The translations under genes and the position numbers were made by a program. Below, piece after piece: positions 33,901 through 46,925 of a stretch of 64,000 nucleotides of DNA (position 1 is its first letter; every line of letters starts with the position of its first letter). This DNA comes from Diospyros lotus (Eukaryota; Streptophyta; Magnoliopsida; Ericales; Ebenaceae). The DNA lies in the NCBI RefSeq assembly GCF_014633365.1, contig NC_068339.1, positions 10,501,925 to 10,565,924 on the forward strand, written 5' to 3'. Under the pieces are notes generated by a model. The model had not been told where the DNA came from and made no database searches. It saw nothing but the letters and a program-made list of their open reading frames with translations.

Positions 33901-36457
33901 ATAATATCTAATTATACAAAATTAAAAATCAACCTCAAAAATAGAATACAACAGTTCGAATGAAATGGGATCAACTTTGTTTTGGGTATATTCGACGCAA
34001 TTTAGGTCTCAACTAAAATAGCATAATGAATTTTATAAGATTTCTCCGATAAAATCTTAGAACATGATACAGACAAAATTAAAAGTACTTTTGACATTTG
34101 AGTGAAGAAATTAGAGAGTATTCTTGTGAACATAGTTGTAGTGACAGTAAAAGGATATATTTTAAAAAATGTGATTTTTTTTTTCTTGGGCTATAGAAAA
34201 GATATGAAATTAATGGGGGGTGCATGCATGCCCATGTTCCAATTATGTGCATACATTGCAATATTGCACGTCATATAAAACCAACATCCTCATTGGGGGC
34301 CACCTGGCTTGTAAAAGCCGTAAAGGGCGGTCGTCTTTTTATCGGCCATGTTTGTCTTCATTGTACACTCCAATTCCATCCTCCACCCCCCACAAAAAAA
34401 AAAAAAAAAAAAAAAAACACATACACACAAATTATAGATGAATCGTATGCAAATATAAATCCATCTCACAAGTCTGCAACTTTAATTATTACAAAAGGGC
34501 CGAGAGGATCCCCGCTTGGGAAAGCGTGGGGCCAACTAGGGTCCTGTTTTGGGGAAGAAATTAGGCCAGTGGGTTTAGAGTTATTCCAAGCTGCAATTAA
34601 AAGATTCACCTGCCAAACAAAGCCTTGGTGATCGAGGTGCTGGCTCACCAACAGCATCTCTAACTACCCAATCATTAGAACAGTAAACTAATCACATTAA
34701 TTTCTTAGTCTACAATTTAAATAACAAAAAAACAAGCTGGGTATCTTTGGATACATAATATGGTATTTTTATGTTATTTTAACAAAAAAGAATTCTCACT
34801 ATTACTTTTTCATATATGAATTTAAAATTAAACTATTTTTTTTTTATGAAGTCTCATCCTAACAAGCCTTAATCTCATTAAAAGAGTTTTCTTATTTGAA
34901 TTGTAACTCTTCACACAAACTATGAAATATCTAATGTAACATTTTTCTTGGGGCTAGCTGTAATAAGAATAAACATTTGGAGAGATTAGTTAGCCTAGCC
35001 ATTGCTACAAACTATCAATTTTGGTTTTTGCATATAAATAAACCTGAGTATAAGGTTTCGGGTCTTGAGTACACTCACAATTTACTAACCAATATTAGTT
35101 GATAGATATTGCACTTACTTGACGGTAGTCTTCTGTTAGTTTTTATGCCAATCATAGCACCTCCAAATGGTAATTAAAATTTATAAAACCAACTAATAAT
35201 ATACTTAAAATCCCGACCTATCCAATAAAATACCAATATAAAAATGAATTTTGACACAAACAGCACAGTAATATTATATTATTCTAGAGGAGAAATAATT
35301 TTATAGGAAAGAATTAGAGTCAGAAACAGAAAGTTGTTGAAGGGTCAAATGGAAATTGGGCTGGCAATGGGGTAGAGCACTGACATAAGCAAAAAAGGTT
35401 GACAGAAGAAAGTGGACTAGAGTCCATTATCTATTATGCACTTCTACCTTCCTGGTATAGTTTTAATTCAATCTAATTATGTATATGTTGTAGTTAGATA
35501 CATCAAGTGTAAAGGCAAGTGTTTCTCCACCACCTATACCAAACACAAGAGACTGAGAGCTGTATCCTGCTGTTAACTGGCAAAATTCCCTTTCCAACAC
35601 ATTCATAGCTGGAAGATTTTTCAACATGTTTTAGTGAAGAAATAGGATATACAGCCTTCTCAATATCAATTACTAATTTCAGCACTGCTCTTCCGATTCC
35701 AATTCTGAATTATGTGATAGTAATGGTGTTGTAGTTAAAATTGCATTTTTTGTAATAATAATTAACTTATCATTTTTTATACATATAATAGTACTCCAAG
35801 AAGGTAATATAATTAATAGATTTATTTAAACACTATGTTATGTTTACATCTTCATGACTTGCGAATGTGATGTAAATGCCCAACTTTTATTTTATCAAGT
35901 GGTAGTTACTGAAAATAATAATAATAATAAAGATGTACAATACAATACCAACATTAAAAATGCACAAGCATTCTTAAAAAGATATATATATATATATATA
36001 TACATACCATATGGAGTTGATATGAAATTTGATTTGGTAGTGTCCTGCAATTTACATCAGACAGAATCATCTTAAATTAGTCTGCAGAAGAAACATGATT
36101 TGCAAACATATGTCACAAAAGTTGAGGAAGCTAGCCAGGGAACAAAAAGAAAACAGCGGAAAAGGATTAGGGAAAAAATAAAGCGAAACTGAGAACAACG
36201 ATTCACAAATTTGATTTAGTATCCAAACATTAAACAATGGGAATAAGGATTCGTACATGAAAAAATTAACAGGAGAATTTGTAATGACAGTAGGGGTAAC
36301 TTCCCGACCAGCATAATCGTCGCCAATCAATAGAAAGAATTAGAACTCCTCAATCTTCTCTCCCTCTCTCCTTCTAAACCTCTAATGTCCATTATTGCGC
36401 TCGAAAAAATTCACAATTATACAATGTTTCTATATGCAAAAAGATATTAAATCAAAT
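30960..36457. other. Gene-free intergenic interval
   Basis: I find no gene. Notable simple sequences are a C run passing into an A run at about 31677-31711 and an A run at about 34393-34417. A GC-rich patch at about 33390-33460 has the 10-bp G-box palindrome CCCACGTGGG and several GGGCCC/TGGGCT/GGCCCA words typical of plant promoters, but no gene follows on either side. ATA-type microsatellites lie at about 35908-35929 and 35980-36002. The GC-richer stretch at 34300-34640 is open on both strands without recognisable motifs. Confidence 0.45.
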
Positions 36458-36910
36458 TTACAGCGTGTAGTACTGGACCAAATCATCGAGAGACTCCGGC
36501 TGAGGATCGGCATTCTCGAGCATCCAGAGCAGGTGCTCGAAGAGCACCACCTCGCAGCCGACGACGGTGACGGAGGAGTCGCCATTGTCGCCGGACCTCT
36601 CCACCAGCTCTCGGAAGACCGGATTGTCGACGACCTCGGAGCTGAGGAGGTAGCGGCGGCGCGACTTGCCGACGTACACGGTGTGAAGGCCGGCTCCGGA
36701 GGAGATCATCTTGCTGCTGCTGTTGTTGTTGTAGGAGTAGGATCCGGAGGAGGAGGAGGAGGAGGAGGAGGAATCATCGTAGTCCGACGAAGACGAGTGG
36801 CTCGCGGCGGCGACCGAGCCCCCGGCGGTGGCGCGGCCTAGCTTGCTGAACGAGTTCCACTTCTTTAGCACTACCGACTTCAGCTTTGTCAGCTTGCCTC
36901 CCTTCGCCAT
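36458..36910 (-). CDS. SAUR family protein with serine-rich linker, 150 aa
   Basis: This intronless gene reads from the ATG complementary to 36908-36910 to a stop at 36458. The N-terminus is basic (MAKGGKLTKLKSVVLKKWNS). Residues about 38-66 are almost pure Ser with Asp, Tyr and Asn. The SAUR domain spans about 74-133 (LHTVYVGKSRRRYLLSSEVV, then VVLFEHLLWMLEN), and the end is acidic with YYTL. This layout matches the SAUR77/78-like group, which is not close to the SAUR at 28.7 kb. Like other SAURs it should act in auxin- or ethylene-linked growth, but that is family knowledge. A TATA box lies about 100 bp upstream. Coding GC is well above the flanks. The AGG/GAG triplet run on the plus strand encodes the serine tract and may vary in length between individuals. 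Confidence 0.92.
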   Translation of the reverse strand: MAKGGKLTKLKSVVLKKWNSFSKLGRATAGGSVAAASHSSSSDYDDSSSSSSSSSGSYSYNNNSSSKMISSGAGLHTVYVGKSRRRYLLSSEVVDNPVFRELVERSGDNGDSSVTVVGCEVVLFEHLLWMLENADPQPESLDDLVQYYTL

Positions 36911-37010
36911 GTTTATATATTTAAGTGTGCCACGGAGCTTGAGAAATAGAGAGAGCTTTAGAGAGAGAGAGAGAGAGAGTTTGGGACTGAGAACGGAGAA
37001 GGAAGGTTCA

Positions 37011-37018
37011 TATATATA
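37011..37018 (-). promoter_or_regulatory. TATA box of the second SAUR gene
   Basis: TATATATA on the minus strand lies 101 bp before the ATG at 36910 and is followed by a GA/CT-rich leader tract (about 36945-36980). Spacing suits a short 5' UTR. Confidence 0.6.
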
Positions 37019-37019
37019 A

Positions 37020-37280
37020 GCAGGGGTGGGATAGAAGGGTAAAATGGTAAATTTGTTACGGCAGTAAAAACTAGAACAGCCTTGCACGTGTGGGCCCAGC
37101 TTGTTCTCTGAAAGACTATGGTTACAACAGAAACGGCATCTTCTTTAAAAACCGAAAAACATATAAAATAATTAAACCACCGTTGCAAAAATTTTGGGAA
37201 GAAATAATATTTTGTTAAAAATTTTATACAGAAAGTGCTACCATAACAGAGAGATAGCAAGAAATTTTAGCATGGTAATC

Positions 37281-37313
<33 letters not shown>

Positions 37314-39310
37314 TGTAATAACCCCCAAGTGTGGCATCATAATTTATGTGTTGGGAAAAAAAGTTTCAAATTAAATTCCTTTTATTTTTATATACATCAT
37401 GAGATTATCTTAAATTTATGAGTAAATGGGTTAATATTATTATTATTATTATTATTATTAAATCTAAAAACAAATACCATTAATATGAATTTTGCCCACG
37501 CAACATAAGAGTTTGTGTTTTAAAAAAGATGCAAGTCCAATTTGCTTTGTGAACAAATCTTTCTGTATGTACTTTTTATGAGCATAATTGCTAATTGGTC
37601 TTCACATCATCAATTCACTTTATTGAAGAAGAACCCCATAAATAAAAGAGATCGAGTTGGCTTTGTTAAACTGTCTCTCTCTCTCTCTCACTCTTCAATC
37701 GATTTATGTTAACAAGTAGAGTCAAGTACAGTTTAGCTTTGTTCACAAGTTACTCTCGCACAAATAATATGGCTTTGTCCATAAGCCACTCCTCGTCCAT
37801 GCCATTCTACGTTCTAAAAAACAGGACCCAAAATTTTACAGCTTCACTAGCAAATAATTACAATTAATTTCTTATTCCTTAAACTCCTCCTCAAATTTTA
37901 ACAAAATATAAAAAAATCACTTAAATCACATCATAATGTAGACACATCTCAATCAATCTTGACACAAAATCACCTTCTTCGTAACAATTTATTTAAATAA
38001 TACGTTCAAACAATGTTTTTAATCCAACATTTAATTTTCTTTTAATTAAGTTTTGAACAACTACAAGTAAAAATTCACAAGCAGGGCTATAAAATATTTA
38101 CTTAAAAAGAAGAAGTAGAAAAACAAAAACAGTTGAACCCAGAATGGACGGCCCCGGCGATGACATTATTTTAGATTAAATTGACGGACAAAGTGAGGAT
38201 TGGGTTAGGGTTGACATTGACACTTAAATGGGTGAGAGTGGCATCCCCACCTAATAAGAATTTAGAAATTAAAACCTATTTTTTGTTTAAAGTTTACTTA
38301 AATTTCGGTGATTGGGGCCCATGGCCAGCTTTGATGGCACTCTTGGTGTAACAAAGTAATTATACAATGCCAACACCCTTGTTCACATTCATCTACCACC
38401 TATCAAGTTGTCGTTCGTTGCCCTCCAAACCAACCGAATAAACAAATTATTTAGTTTGTTTATGGCCCTTCATGTATTTATACGATAATCGAGTTTTAGT
38501 CATCATCCTTAAAACATGAATTAAATGTATTTAATTTATATTTTATGCTTGTATTAGATAAATACATAGAATTTATACGAGAAATTAATTAACCCCTAGT
38601 AAGTCAATTATTAGTTGTATGAGAGATTATTAATGTGTTTTATTATTCAATTAAAATTGAATTGATTAATTTGTTATACAAAATAATTTGAGTTCAATTT
38701 TCAATTTGATTTCAATATTAGTGTTTTAGTTTTTAACCAAACAACCCGAAATATATACTACTTGATGAAATATATTTCCTTTGATATATAATCGACCAAA
38801 ACAACTAAATGAAGCCCGGCCCTAATCCTTACCATCGAACAAGCCCTAAGCCTCGCAGGTAATTATCCAAACTTTAAAAGCATAATGAGAGTTACCTAAA
38901 GTTTGGCAGTTTAGACTGCCCTCCCTCCCTTCATCACTTGGCTTAAACTTTCGAAGTTTTACCCTGAATGGAATGTTGCGAAATTTTGCACAATTATATC
39001 TAATGGTCTCATTTAATTTAATTCTAAACCTATTAATATTATTTATCGTTTTGGAGTGTTCCGTTTTCAGTTTGGTCGAGATATCTGTTTTTGTTACTTG
39101 TAATAGGTTTTCACTAATTTGCCATGGTGTATTTTTTAACTTTATCATTAATAAAATTTGTCTCTATTTTCAAAAAAAAAAGAAAAGAAAAGAGAGAGAG
39201 TTGACTATCTAACTTAATTTATCTTATTTTAATATTTCTACATTTCAATTAATAGTATTTGATTTGATGGGTGATTAATTGAAAATATAATTTTAATGAC
39301 GATGATGATA
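37020..39310. other. Intergenic DNA upstream of the second SAUR
   Basis: Trinucleotide microsatellites occur at about 37279-37311 (AAT type) and 37434-37460 (TTA type), and a CT run at about 37674-37690. No coding region is supported. Confidence 0.4.
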
Positions 39311-39315
39311 ATGAT

Positions 39316-41923
39316 TATAACGGCCCGCCTCCCGGAACCTCCTCGTGCACAAAGTGGATCCGTGAGAGGGTCATTATAAAAATGATATCGAACAATGACG
39401 CACCTACAACACACACATAACCCTTTTTGAAATCATAATTTTTCTTTATTGTAACATCTCATCATAATCTTTACAAACCATTCATCACTTGGGCTCACTT
39501 GGGCTTACATAACATGTGACAAACTCTGAAAACATAAACATTAACCTTATTAAGACACGATGACACCCAGGATCTAGTTTTAGGAGAGCTCTGCACTTGT
39601 TATCACGACTCGACGGTCTGGACCCAAACCCCGATGAACGCACCTGTGATCTCAGGATATGCTGACCTGGAATGATGTAAAACAAACATGAGTCGCGAGA
39701 CTCAGCAAGCTCTAGAAAGAAAGGCTGAGAGTTTAGGATATGACTCTTCCCATAACACCTCATGCAATTCATGCTAATGTAATCACGCCATGTCATGAGC
39801 TATACGTACCTTACTTCTACATGCATAACATAAAATTAATTGCACATAAGGAACTAGGGGCCCACATAAGTCAAACATTGGCACCCGGGTCCCACATACA
39901 AACCTATTGTAGCCTAACATAGGCTACCATATCATCATTCTCTTAGACCAGCCTTTTCCTGACATGGTTGGCTTTTCCTGACATTCAACATTTGTCTTTT
40001 CTTGATACTTGTTACATACTTTTCCTGATTCCCATCATATTCTCATGTGTTCATCATGTCATACATTACATAATCATATACTTCCGCGATCTTGGTCTTT
40101 CTTCGGGCCAACCCCGAGCTAATATCTAAGCCGAGCCGAAGCTCACATGAGTCGGTACTCCCGACACCTGGCACGGTACTCCCGTCCAGAATAACAGTAA
40201 CATTAGAACTATGCAATGCAACACATAAGAAATGCAAGGGCTTCTGTAGCATAAACGTGATGACAAGGCCCCCATAAACCAAGCATCAGGCCCTGCTATG
40301 CCCACACATAAGAATTCACACATGCGACATGCTCTAAATGCATATGCTTATCTAGGGTACCCAAATTGGCTCTTAGACCAACGGGGTCGTGCAAATGCTC
40401 ATACAACCCATCACACACAAAGCATGACCCCACGTGAATGCAACCCAGCCCTTTGAAGCACACACATCATGAAATGCACAAACCAAGGCGGGAATCTGGA
40501 GTACCAGCTCTTCTGGCCGTCTAGCGCTTATCGTAACAACCGATGACTGGCGCCCATACATCCAGCCATCAACTGTCACGACCCACGGTCAACAGTCAGT
40601 GACTTTGTACCCATACCCTTAGACACACTTACTGACACTATTAACTTTATATCTTCCCAGCTTAACCTTGCATAACATTTCTCCATAACTCTTAACTCTT
40701 CATGTACATAACCACATAACATCGTAATACCATTCTCATTACTTTTCATTCACATAAAACCATCTCAACATACATAATAGACTCTTTAACATATTCTCCT
40801 AATTCTAACCATAACCAATTTCTTTAAGAACCTAACCCCAATGGGTTCGGCATCATTCCCAAGGAAAATAGAGCGATACGAAGCTTCGTAATGGACAGAA
40901 AGAATGATACCAAATCATCATTTTCTTAACTCATTCCATTAATAATAATCCCATTTAATAAAACATAAGTCATAGGGTGGTTGCCACGTGGAATATTATT
41001 ATTAATGCGTGGCACCGAATCAAGGTGAGGGAGGGTTTAGAGTACAAGAAACCTCAAAGACTTTCACAGGAAATAAATAACGCGAGGAGAGGATTATGAG
41101 CTTGCCTTATTTTCCAGATTTCTGGCCTCTCTTGTGCTCCCGATGCAAAGTAAAACGTCTCCTATCAAATAATACAACCGTGACTTAAATTGGTTAATTC
41201 TAACACATAAAATGTATAATCTAACCGTATAAAATCCATGATTTAAACATATAACACTTATATAAATTTTACCCACTTACCTGAATATTTTAAACACCAA
41301 TTAATCACCAAAATCTCTTAATTTTTGCCACTTTTTCTTCCTTCCCAAGTGCTGCTCGCGAGGCCTTCATCTTCTCCCTTAATTTCTCTCTTCCTCTCTC
41401 TCATTTACTCTCTGTTCGCGAGCCCTTCATCTTCTCCCTTAATTTCTCTCTTCCTCTCTCTCATTTACTCTCTGTTTCTTGGCAACAAAAGTGGCCGAAA
41501 TAGTCACTAGAATGCCCTTAAATTGCCTCCAATGCTTGCTGCCCAAGCTTTGTCTTATATATATCCACTTGAGTGACTTTTAAGCCACAAATTGATATGG
41601 CTATGGATGCGCCACGCACAGCACACACAAACACACACATATATATATATATATTAATTAATTAATTTAATTTAATTTGATTAACTCTTTTATTATTATT
41701 TTATTATTATTATGGTTTAGATTATTATTGTTATTATTTTTTATTATAACTTGTTTTATTATTTTCATAAATACATTCAATTAATTTAATTAATCATCTT
41801 AATTTCTTATTTTTCAAAATATCATAAATAAATATTTTCTCAAAAATCTTCAAATATTTTAAAATATCCTCAAACATCCAAATTAATTATTTTTACTTGT
41901 CTCTAAATTTTTAGGATACTACA
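39316..41923 (-). mobile_element. Solo LTR of a Ty3/gypsy-like retrotransposon, 2.6 kb
   Basis: The minus strand begins TGTAGTATCCTAAAAATTTA at 41923 and ends GGCGGGCCGTTATA at 39316, the usual start and end style of a large plant gypsy LTR. ATGAT flanks both sides (39311-39315 and 41924-41928), a perfect 5-bp target duplication. No PBS, polypurine tract or coding region is present, so an LTR-LTR recombination product is the simplest reading. The last base pair departs from canonical CA (TA instead), a likely C-to-T decay. A TATA box on the minus strand at about 41556-41565 could be the LTR promoter. The length is large for a solo LTR, and a non-coding element is a less likely alternative. 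Confidence 0.7.
41355..41474. repeat. 60-bp tandem duplication in the solo LTR
   Basis: Two nearly identical 60-bp units starting TCGCGAG...CCTTCATCTTCTCCC follow each other directly. Their near-identity shows a recent duplication relative to the LTR. Confidence 0.85.
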
Positions 41924-41928
41924 ATGAT

Positions 41929-43774
41929 AATTAAGGCAGCATGCTTTTCTGTTTTTTCCTCAGGAATATAGAAGGCCATCGTCTTTTTTTTTTTTTTTTT
42001 TTAAGAAAATTAAAAATAAAAAGTCTAGTTTGACCTTTTGCCGCCACACATTTAAATGAACTCTCTCTCTTGATTTGTTTATGGCCACGAATATATTAAT
42101 TGATGATCAGAGCATATATAATTTATTAATTTAAGTATTAACAAACAAAAATATATATTAATATTTAATTATCTAAAACTTTAAGCCAAGCACATTTGGA
42201 AAGTTGAAGATGAGTTCTGTCATCTCTATCTTCATGGATAATGTTATATAAATTAAATTTTTTATACAAAGTTCTTTCGTATAAAATAATATAATTCCTT
42301 ATTAATATGGCATCGTTTTGGTTAAAGCACATTTGGAAGACTTTTAAGTGCTGGTTTTCATTATTTTGTACTGAATCATTAATTAGTATCCCATTCCCAT
42401 ATATATAAAAGTTCAAAACTTGTACATTAGTCTAAATAGGTTGTCTAAAATTTTTTAATTCAAAAACCTTATTTATTGAATTAATTATTATTCTTGTCTC
42501 ATTTAAAAGCTCAAACATGTAAGGAAAGCAGGTGACTTAGCTATTATTATTATTATTATTATTATTATTTGTAATCACGACAAAAGAGTAAGAAAATTAA
42601 AAATAAAATAAAAACTATGGCAAATATTCGCTCGCATTCCCAGTTTTAGCTGGGTGAGCGTTCTCTCTCGCCTTCTGGCATTATTGGCAAGTTCTGCTTT
42701 TGGCCGATAACAATGAAGGAAGAAAACAAATATTTTATTTGAAATTTATTAAAAATACTGTTACTGAAATGATATAAAAATATATTTAAGAAATGTTGTT
42801 TCCATTTAATAAGACAGACAGAGAAAGCAAAGAATCAGAAAAGCAAGCAACAGGGAAGGATGAAATGCAATGGATGGAGGGCTAGGCTAGGCAATGGGTG
42901 GTCTAATTGTTGAAAGAGACGGCCACGTGGCGTCCATGGAGCGGCGGCATGTGGGCAATACATGGATGAGCACGAGCATGTACTGGACCCCCATGTGGAT
43001 CCATCTTCTTCTTCTTCTCTCATCGCATACACATACATAAGCAGCCAAACCCAAATCCCTTTTCTAATTCAATTCCCTCCCTCCGCCTCCATTCCAAGTC
43101 CAACCGACGATCGATAAGCCATATAAATTTTTTTAAGAAAAATATTCAACATGTGCTCAGATAAGTTCTTTGATATTTTAATTAATTAGAAATTGCATGC
43201 ACCAACTTAATCAGAACAGGAAGGAAGCAGTTATTCAAATTTGATGGTTGTATCTTAAAAATTGTAAGCCATGCATGCTCGGCAGTCGGCAGTTTGGGAA
43301 CAAAAAAAAAAAAAAAGAAAAAGTTAAATCATTAAATATAACAAATAATAATTGGAATAATAATAAAAGAGCGTTTATATATATATATATATATAGCAGA
43401 ATGTCATCACTTCCTCTCTTATTTGTGTGACAATTCATTGTAAATGTTAGATTTTTGTCCACATCAACTCAATTTTCTTGTAAATCATCAATCAAAATTA
43501 ATATAGTGCACTAATTAACTATAAATGTCTAGTTAATACGACACAAACGATTAATAATTGTGTCTGTCTGGGCAGGAGCACAAAAGCAAGCATACAAGCC
43601 AGCCAGGGGGCCAATCAATGAATTATGTATGTAATCTCGTCAACATTTTGATTCTCCAACTCACTGATTAATGGTGTTTACGAAAAAGCTAAGCTCAATT
43701 GGACTTCAAATAGCCAAAATTTTAGTTCACTGTCTGCGCTATGTTCTTTATAAAAGATGTTATTTTAGTTTACC

Positions 43775-43809
<35 letters not shown>

Positions 43810-45220
43810 GATCAAAAAGTCATTCATGTTTTGTCTTATTAAGAAGCGCTTAAAAGATTCCCATCGAGGCCTTGTTTCGGAGACTTATATATATATAATA
43901 AAATTAAAACAATTACAAAAGACGGGATCCAAAATTCTCAGCCCAAACTATGTTCGTAAAACGAGCTGATACTAAACTATTGTGATAAATATTTAATTTA
44001 GTATTTATTTATATGTAACAGTATGTAAAGGTAATGAGGAGCGAACGAGGATCGGAGGCTAAATAGGTCTTTTTATTTTTATTTTTTTGTGAAAATCAAT
44101 GAATGAACACACCACACGGTGGACACATGGTAGTTTTGGAGTCTTGCGTATGCCATGTGATTCTCTGTTTTATGGTTTGGAAACACAATCAAATCAATGC
44201 AGGATTTGCGGCTGGCGCCAAATCAACAAATTTTAGATTTGTCTCAAAACCATATAATAGTCTTAATAGTATCTCTCTCTTATAGTAGTTTTTTTTTTTT
44301 TTTTAATTTTTGTGTTATTTAGTTAATAAAAAAATATAATCCAATGGAGAAGAAGTGACGACCAAAGGGCTGCTTGGACTTGCTATGTTGCGCTTCATAA
44401 AAATTGTGTTTTTACTAAAGTAACTCAATGATAATTAATGTTAAAATAATAGGTATTTAATCAGAATTTTACCTTTGTGTTGTGGTCGCGGATATGCAAA
44501 AGTAGTCTATTGACATGTATTTTAAATCAATATTTTATATTAAAATGTTCTTTCTATTAAAAATATTATAAAATTATAAATAAATAAATATTTATTGATG
44601 CTTAACCGTTACCCTTAATTTAAAAGGGTGTTTTAATTTTGATTTGAAGTAGCTTAACCTTGCTTGTAAGAAGAACATAAAAGGAAAATTGTTCCTCCTT
44701 TTATGAAAAAGCAAAATTGTTCTTAATCAAGCACAATTTTTGAATAAAAAGCAACGGTAGAAATTATGCATTGAGAATATTAAGGGGAAGATATGATGGT
44801 CGATTGGGCTACGTATGGTTCGTTGTTAACTAGGCTGGCCCAAATGTCTTTCGGGTTTGGAGTGGCAGCCCAAATCAACATCATTCTAAAATTTTGCATA
44901 AAGTTTCTTGCAATCTGCTACTTACTTTGACTTCTTAATTATCGAGTCATCCTAAATCTAAATAGGAATTGCGATTTTTTTTTTTTTTTTTTGGATCAGT
45001 GGAATTGTGGAAATTAGATAAATTCAGATATATAAAGCATATAAATTAAAAATAAAACATTTTACACAAGAAAGTATATGATAAAGAAGAAACCTTTAAC
45101 ATAGGCCTTTTATTAGCCTTTAGATCAAACTATCATTACCAGCTTAGATTATTTTATATACTTGACACTATGTTCGTTTCTTTATATTTTTAAGCAAAAC
45201 TTATATTATGAAGAGTTTTA
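41929..45220. other. AT-rich intergenic DNA
   Basis: No gene is supported. Simple repeats include a T run at about 41986-42002, ATT repeats at about 42543-42570, AAT repeats at about 43780-43808 and TA at 43377-43395. A GC-richer patch at 42855-43015 contains CTTCTTCTTCTT but no convincing frame. Confidence 0.4.
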
Positions 45221-45345
45221 AGTGCCAATATGTCTTGCAAACAGCAAGTAGTACTGGATATGAAGCAGATTTAGGTGATATATTAGGATCAAATCTATAA
45301 AAGGACATTTGTGGCAAACACATACATAAATGGGCCAAAATTAAT

Positions 45346-46925
45346 TGTTGTTGCTAAAATACAATAATTTATTTATTTTTTTTTTACGTGGGAGAATGTA
45401 AGGTGCGTGGTTGATAATGAGAGTTTCTAGAGACTGGTGAGTCTTGAGGGTTTTGAGAGTCAAGTGTCTCGAGAGTCTTGTCGCCAAGGTGCGATGAGGG
45501 TCTCGTCACCAAGGTGTGCTAAGGGTTTGATGATCACGTGGGTCTTGGCGATCATGTGGGTCTTGATGACCACGTGGGTCTTGGCAATCAGGTGGGTCTT
45601 GGCGATCACGTGGATCTTGATGATCACGTGAGTTTTGCTAATCACGTGGCCCTTGGTGAGGCTGATGATCTGGTGGGGCAGATGATCAGGTGGCCAAAGA
45701 TAACCGAGTGACATTGAATAAAAGAGAGACCTTAGATAACCGAGTGACTCTTGATAACCGAGTGATCTTGGATAATCGAGTGACCCTTGATAACCGAGTG
45801 ACCTTGGATAATTGAGTGACCCTTGATAACCGAGTGACCCTTGACAACCGAGTGACATTGGATAACCGAGTGACCTTAGATAACTGAGTGACCAAGGATA
45901 ACCGAATGATTTTCAAAACGAGAGCACCGTTAGGGTGCGGGTGGGGGTCCTCGCACAAACCCTCTGATGCCTAAGTTAGTTATGGAGAGAAAAAGTGAGA
46001 AATTGTGTTGAGGGGCCCAAGAGTACGTACCTTATGTTGGAGGTGTGGCCTCCTATTTATAGTGGAAGAAAGAGGGGAGACATGCAACAATCGGGGCGAG
46101 AATCTCGCCACTAGTTTCAATGATTTCGCAGCCCATCCGAGAGGGAAAATAGGAGAGATTGGCCCAAGCCCACTCGGTCATGCCTTCTTCTGCCATTTTC
46201 CTTGGTTCAGTCTTGAGTAGTTCCCATACCTCGACTTCATGCCCTATTTACACCTTGATTCAGCTCAAATCTCTTAAAACTCAAAACACTAACGTTGTGT
46301 ATAATTCTCTTATCTTTGCATAGGGCTTTGAATCACTTCAATCAGAGCCTGTATGAGAAATTTATGCTTGAAAAACCAACGCAGTGTCGTACCTATTTGA
46401 CATAATCGAATGGGTCATGAAAAGTGAGGGGAGATTAGTCTCCCACCCACTCGGTTATAACCGAGTGGGGGCCTACTCGATCATGATCGAGTGGGTCTTC
46501 ATTCCCTTGGATTTGAGGGCCTCTTTTTCCCTTTATCTTGGTTCAGATCCATCTTCACTCAAATACTTGATTCTGAGCCTTAATAGTGTAGGTGCATCAA
46601 ATAAGAGCCCAATTTCAGCCTTGATGCAACCAGGATCTCTCAAAACTCAAAACATAAAAGTCGTATATAATTCTCTTGGATTCCCATAGGATTTTGAATC
46701 ACCTTAATCGGAGTTTGTATGAGAAAGTTATGCCCAAAAAATCAAAGAAATGTTGTACCCACTCGACATAACCGAGTGGGTCCTTCTCACTTGGTCTCGG
46801 CTTGACCTCTTGCTCCTTCGGTTTGTTTCCTTGATCTCCTACAACCTGTTGGGCCTTTGGGCTTCATGTCCATATCTTGCGACTCTTTTAGGTCTTGTGA
46901 CTCTCCAAGTTTGCAGGACATATCA
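45346..46925 (+). mobile_element. Solo LTR inserted in the 5' LTR, 1.6 kb
   Basis: The segment starts TGTTGTTGC and ends GACATATCA, with TTAAT on both sides (45341-45345 and 46926-46930). The uninterrupted 3' LTR confirms the empty-site sequence. It carries no coding region. It contains tandem repeats and several palindromes of the form CACTCGGT...ACCGAGTG. The strand is assigned arbitrarily. Confidence 0.85.
45530..45910. repeat. Two short tandem-repeat arrays in the solo LTR
   Basis: About 45530-45660 repeats GATCACGTGGGTCTTG with a period near 17-18 bp, so the bZIP-like core CACGTGG recurs several times. About 45728-45910 repeats CTTGATAACCGAGTGACC with the same period, roughly ten copies. 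The two arrays differ in sequence but share period and the -TTGATNACC/GATCAC- theme. Long open frames here come only from the repetition. Confidence 0.85.

Noticed and set aside
34220..34657. Open frames on both strands around 34.2-34.65 kb
   Set aside because: They cross an A run and show no domain or splice-consistent structure; the GC is only mildly raised.
45437..45958. Repetitive Thr/Arg/Leu- or Trp-rich open frames
   Set aside because: They track the short tandem-repeat arrays of the solo LTR in several frames at once; no gene is implied.
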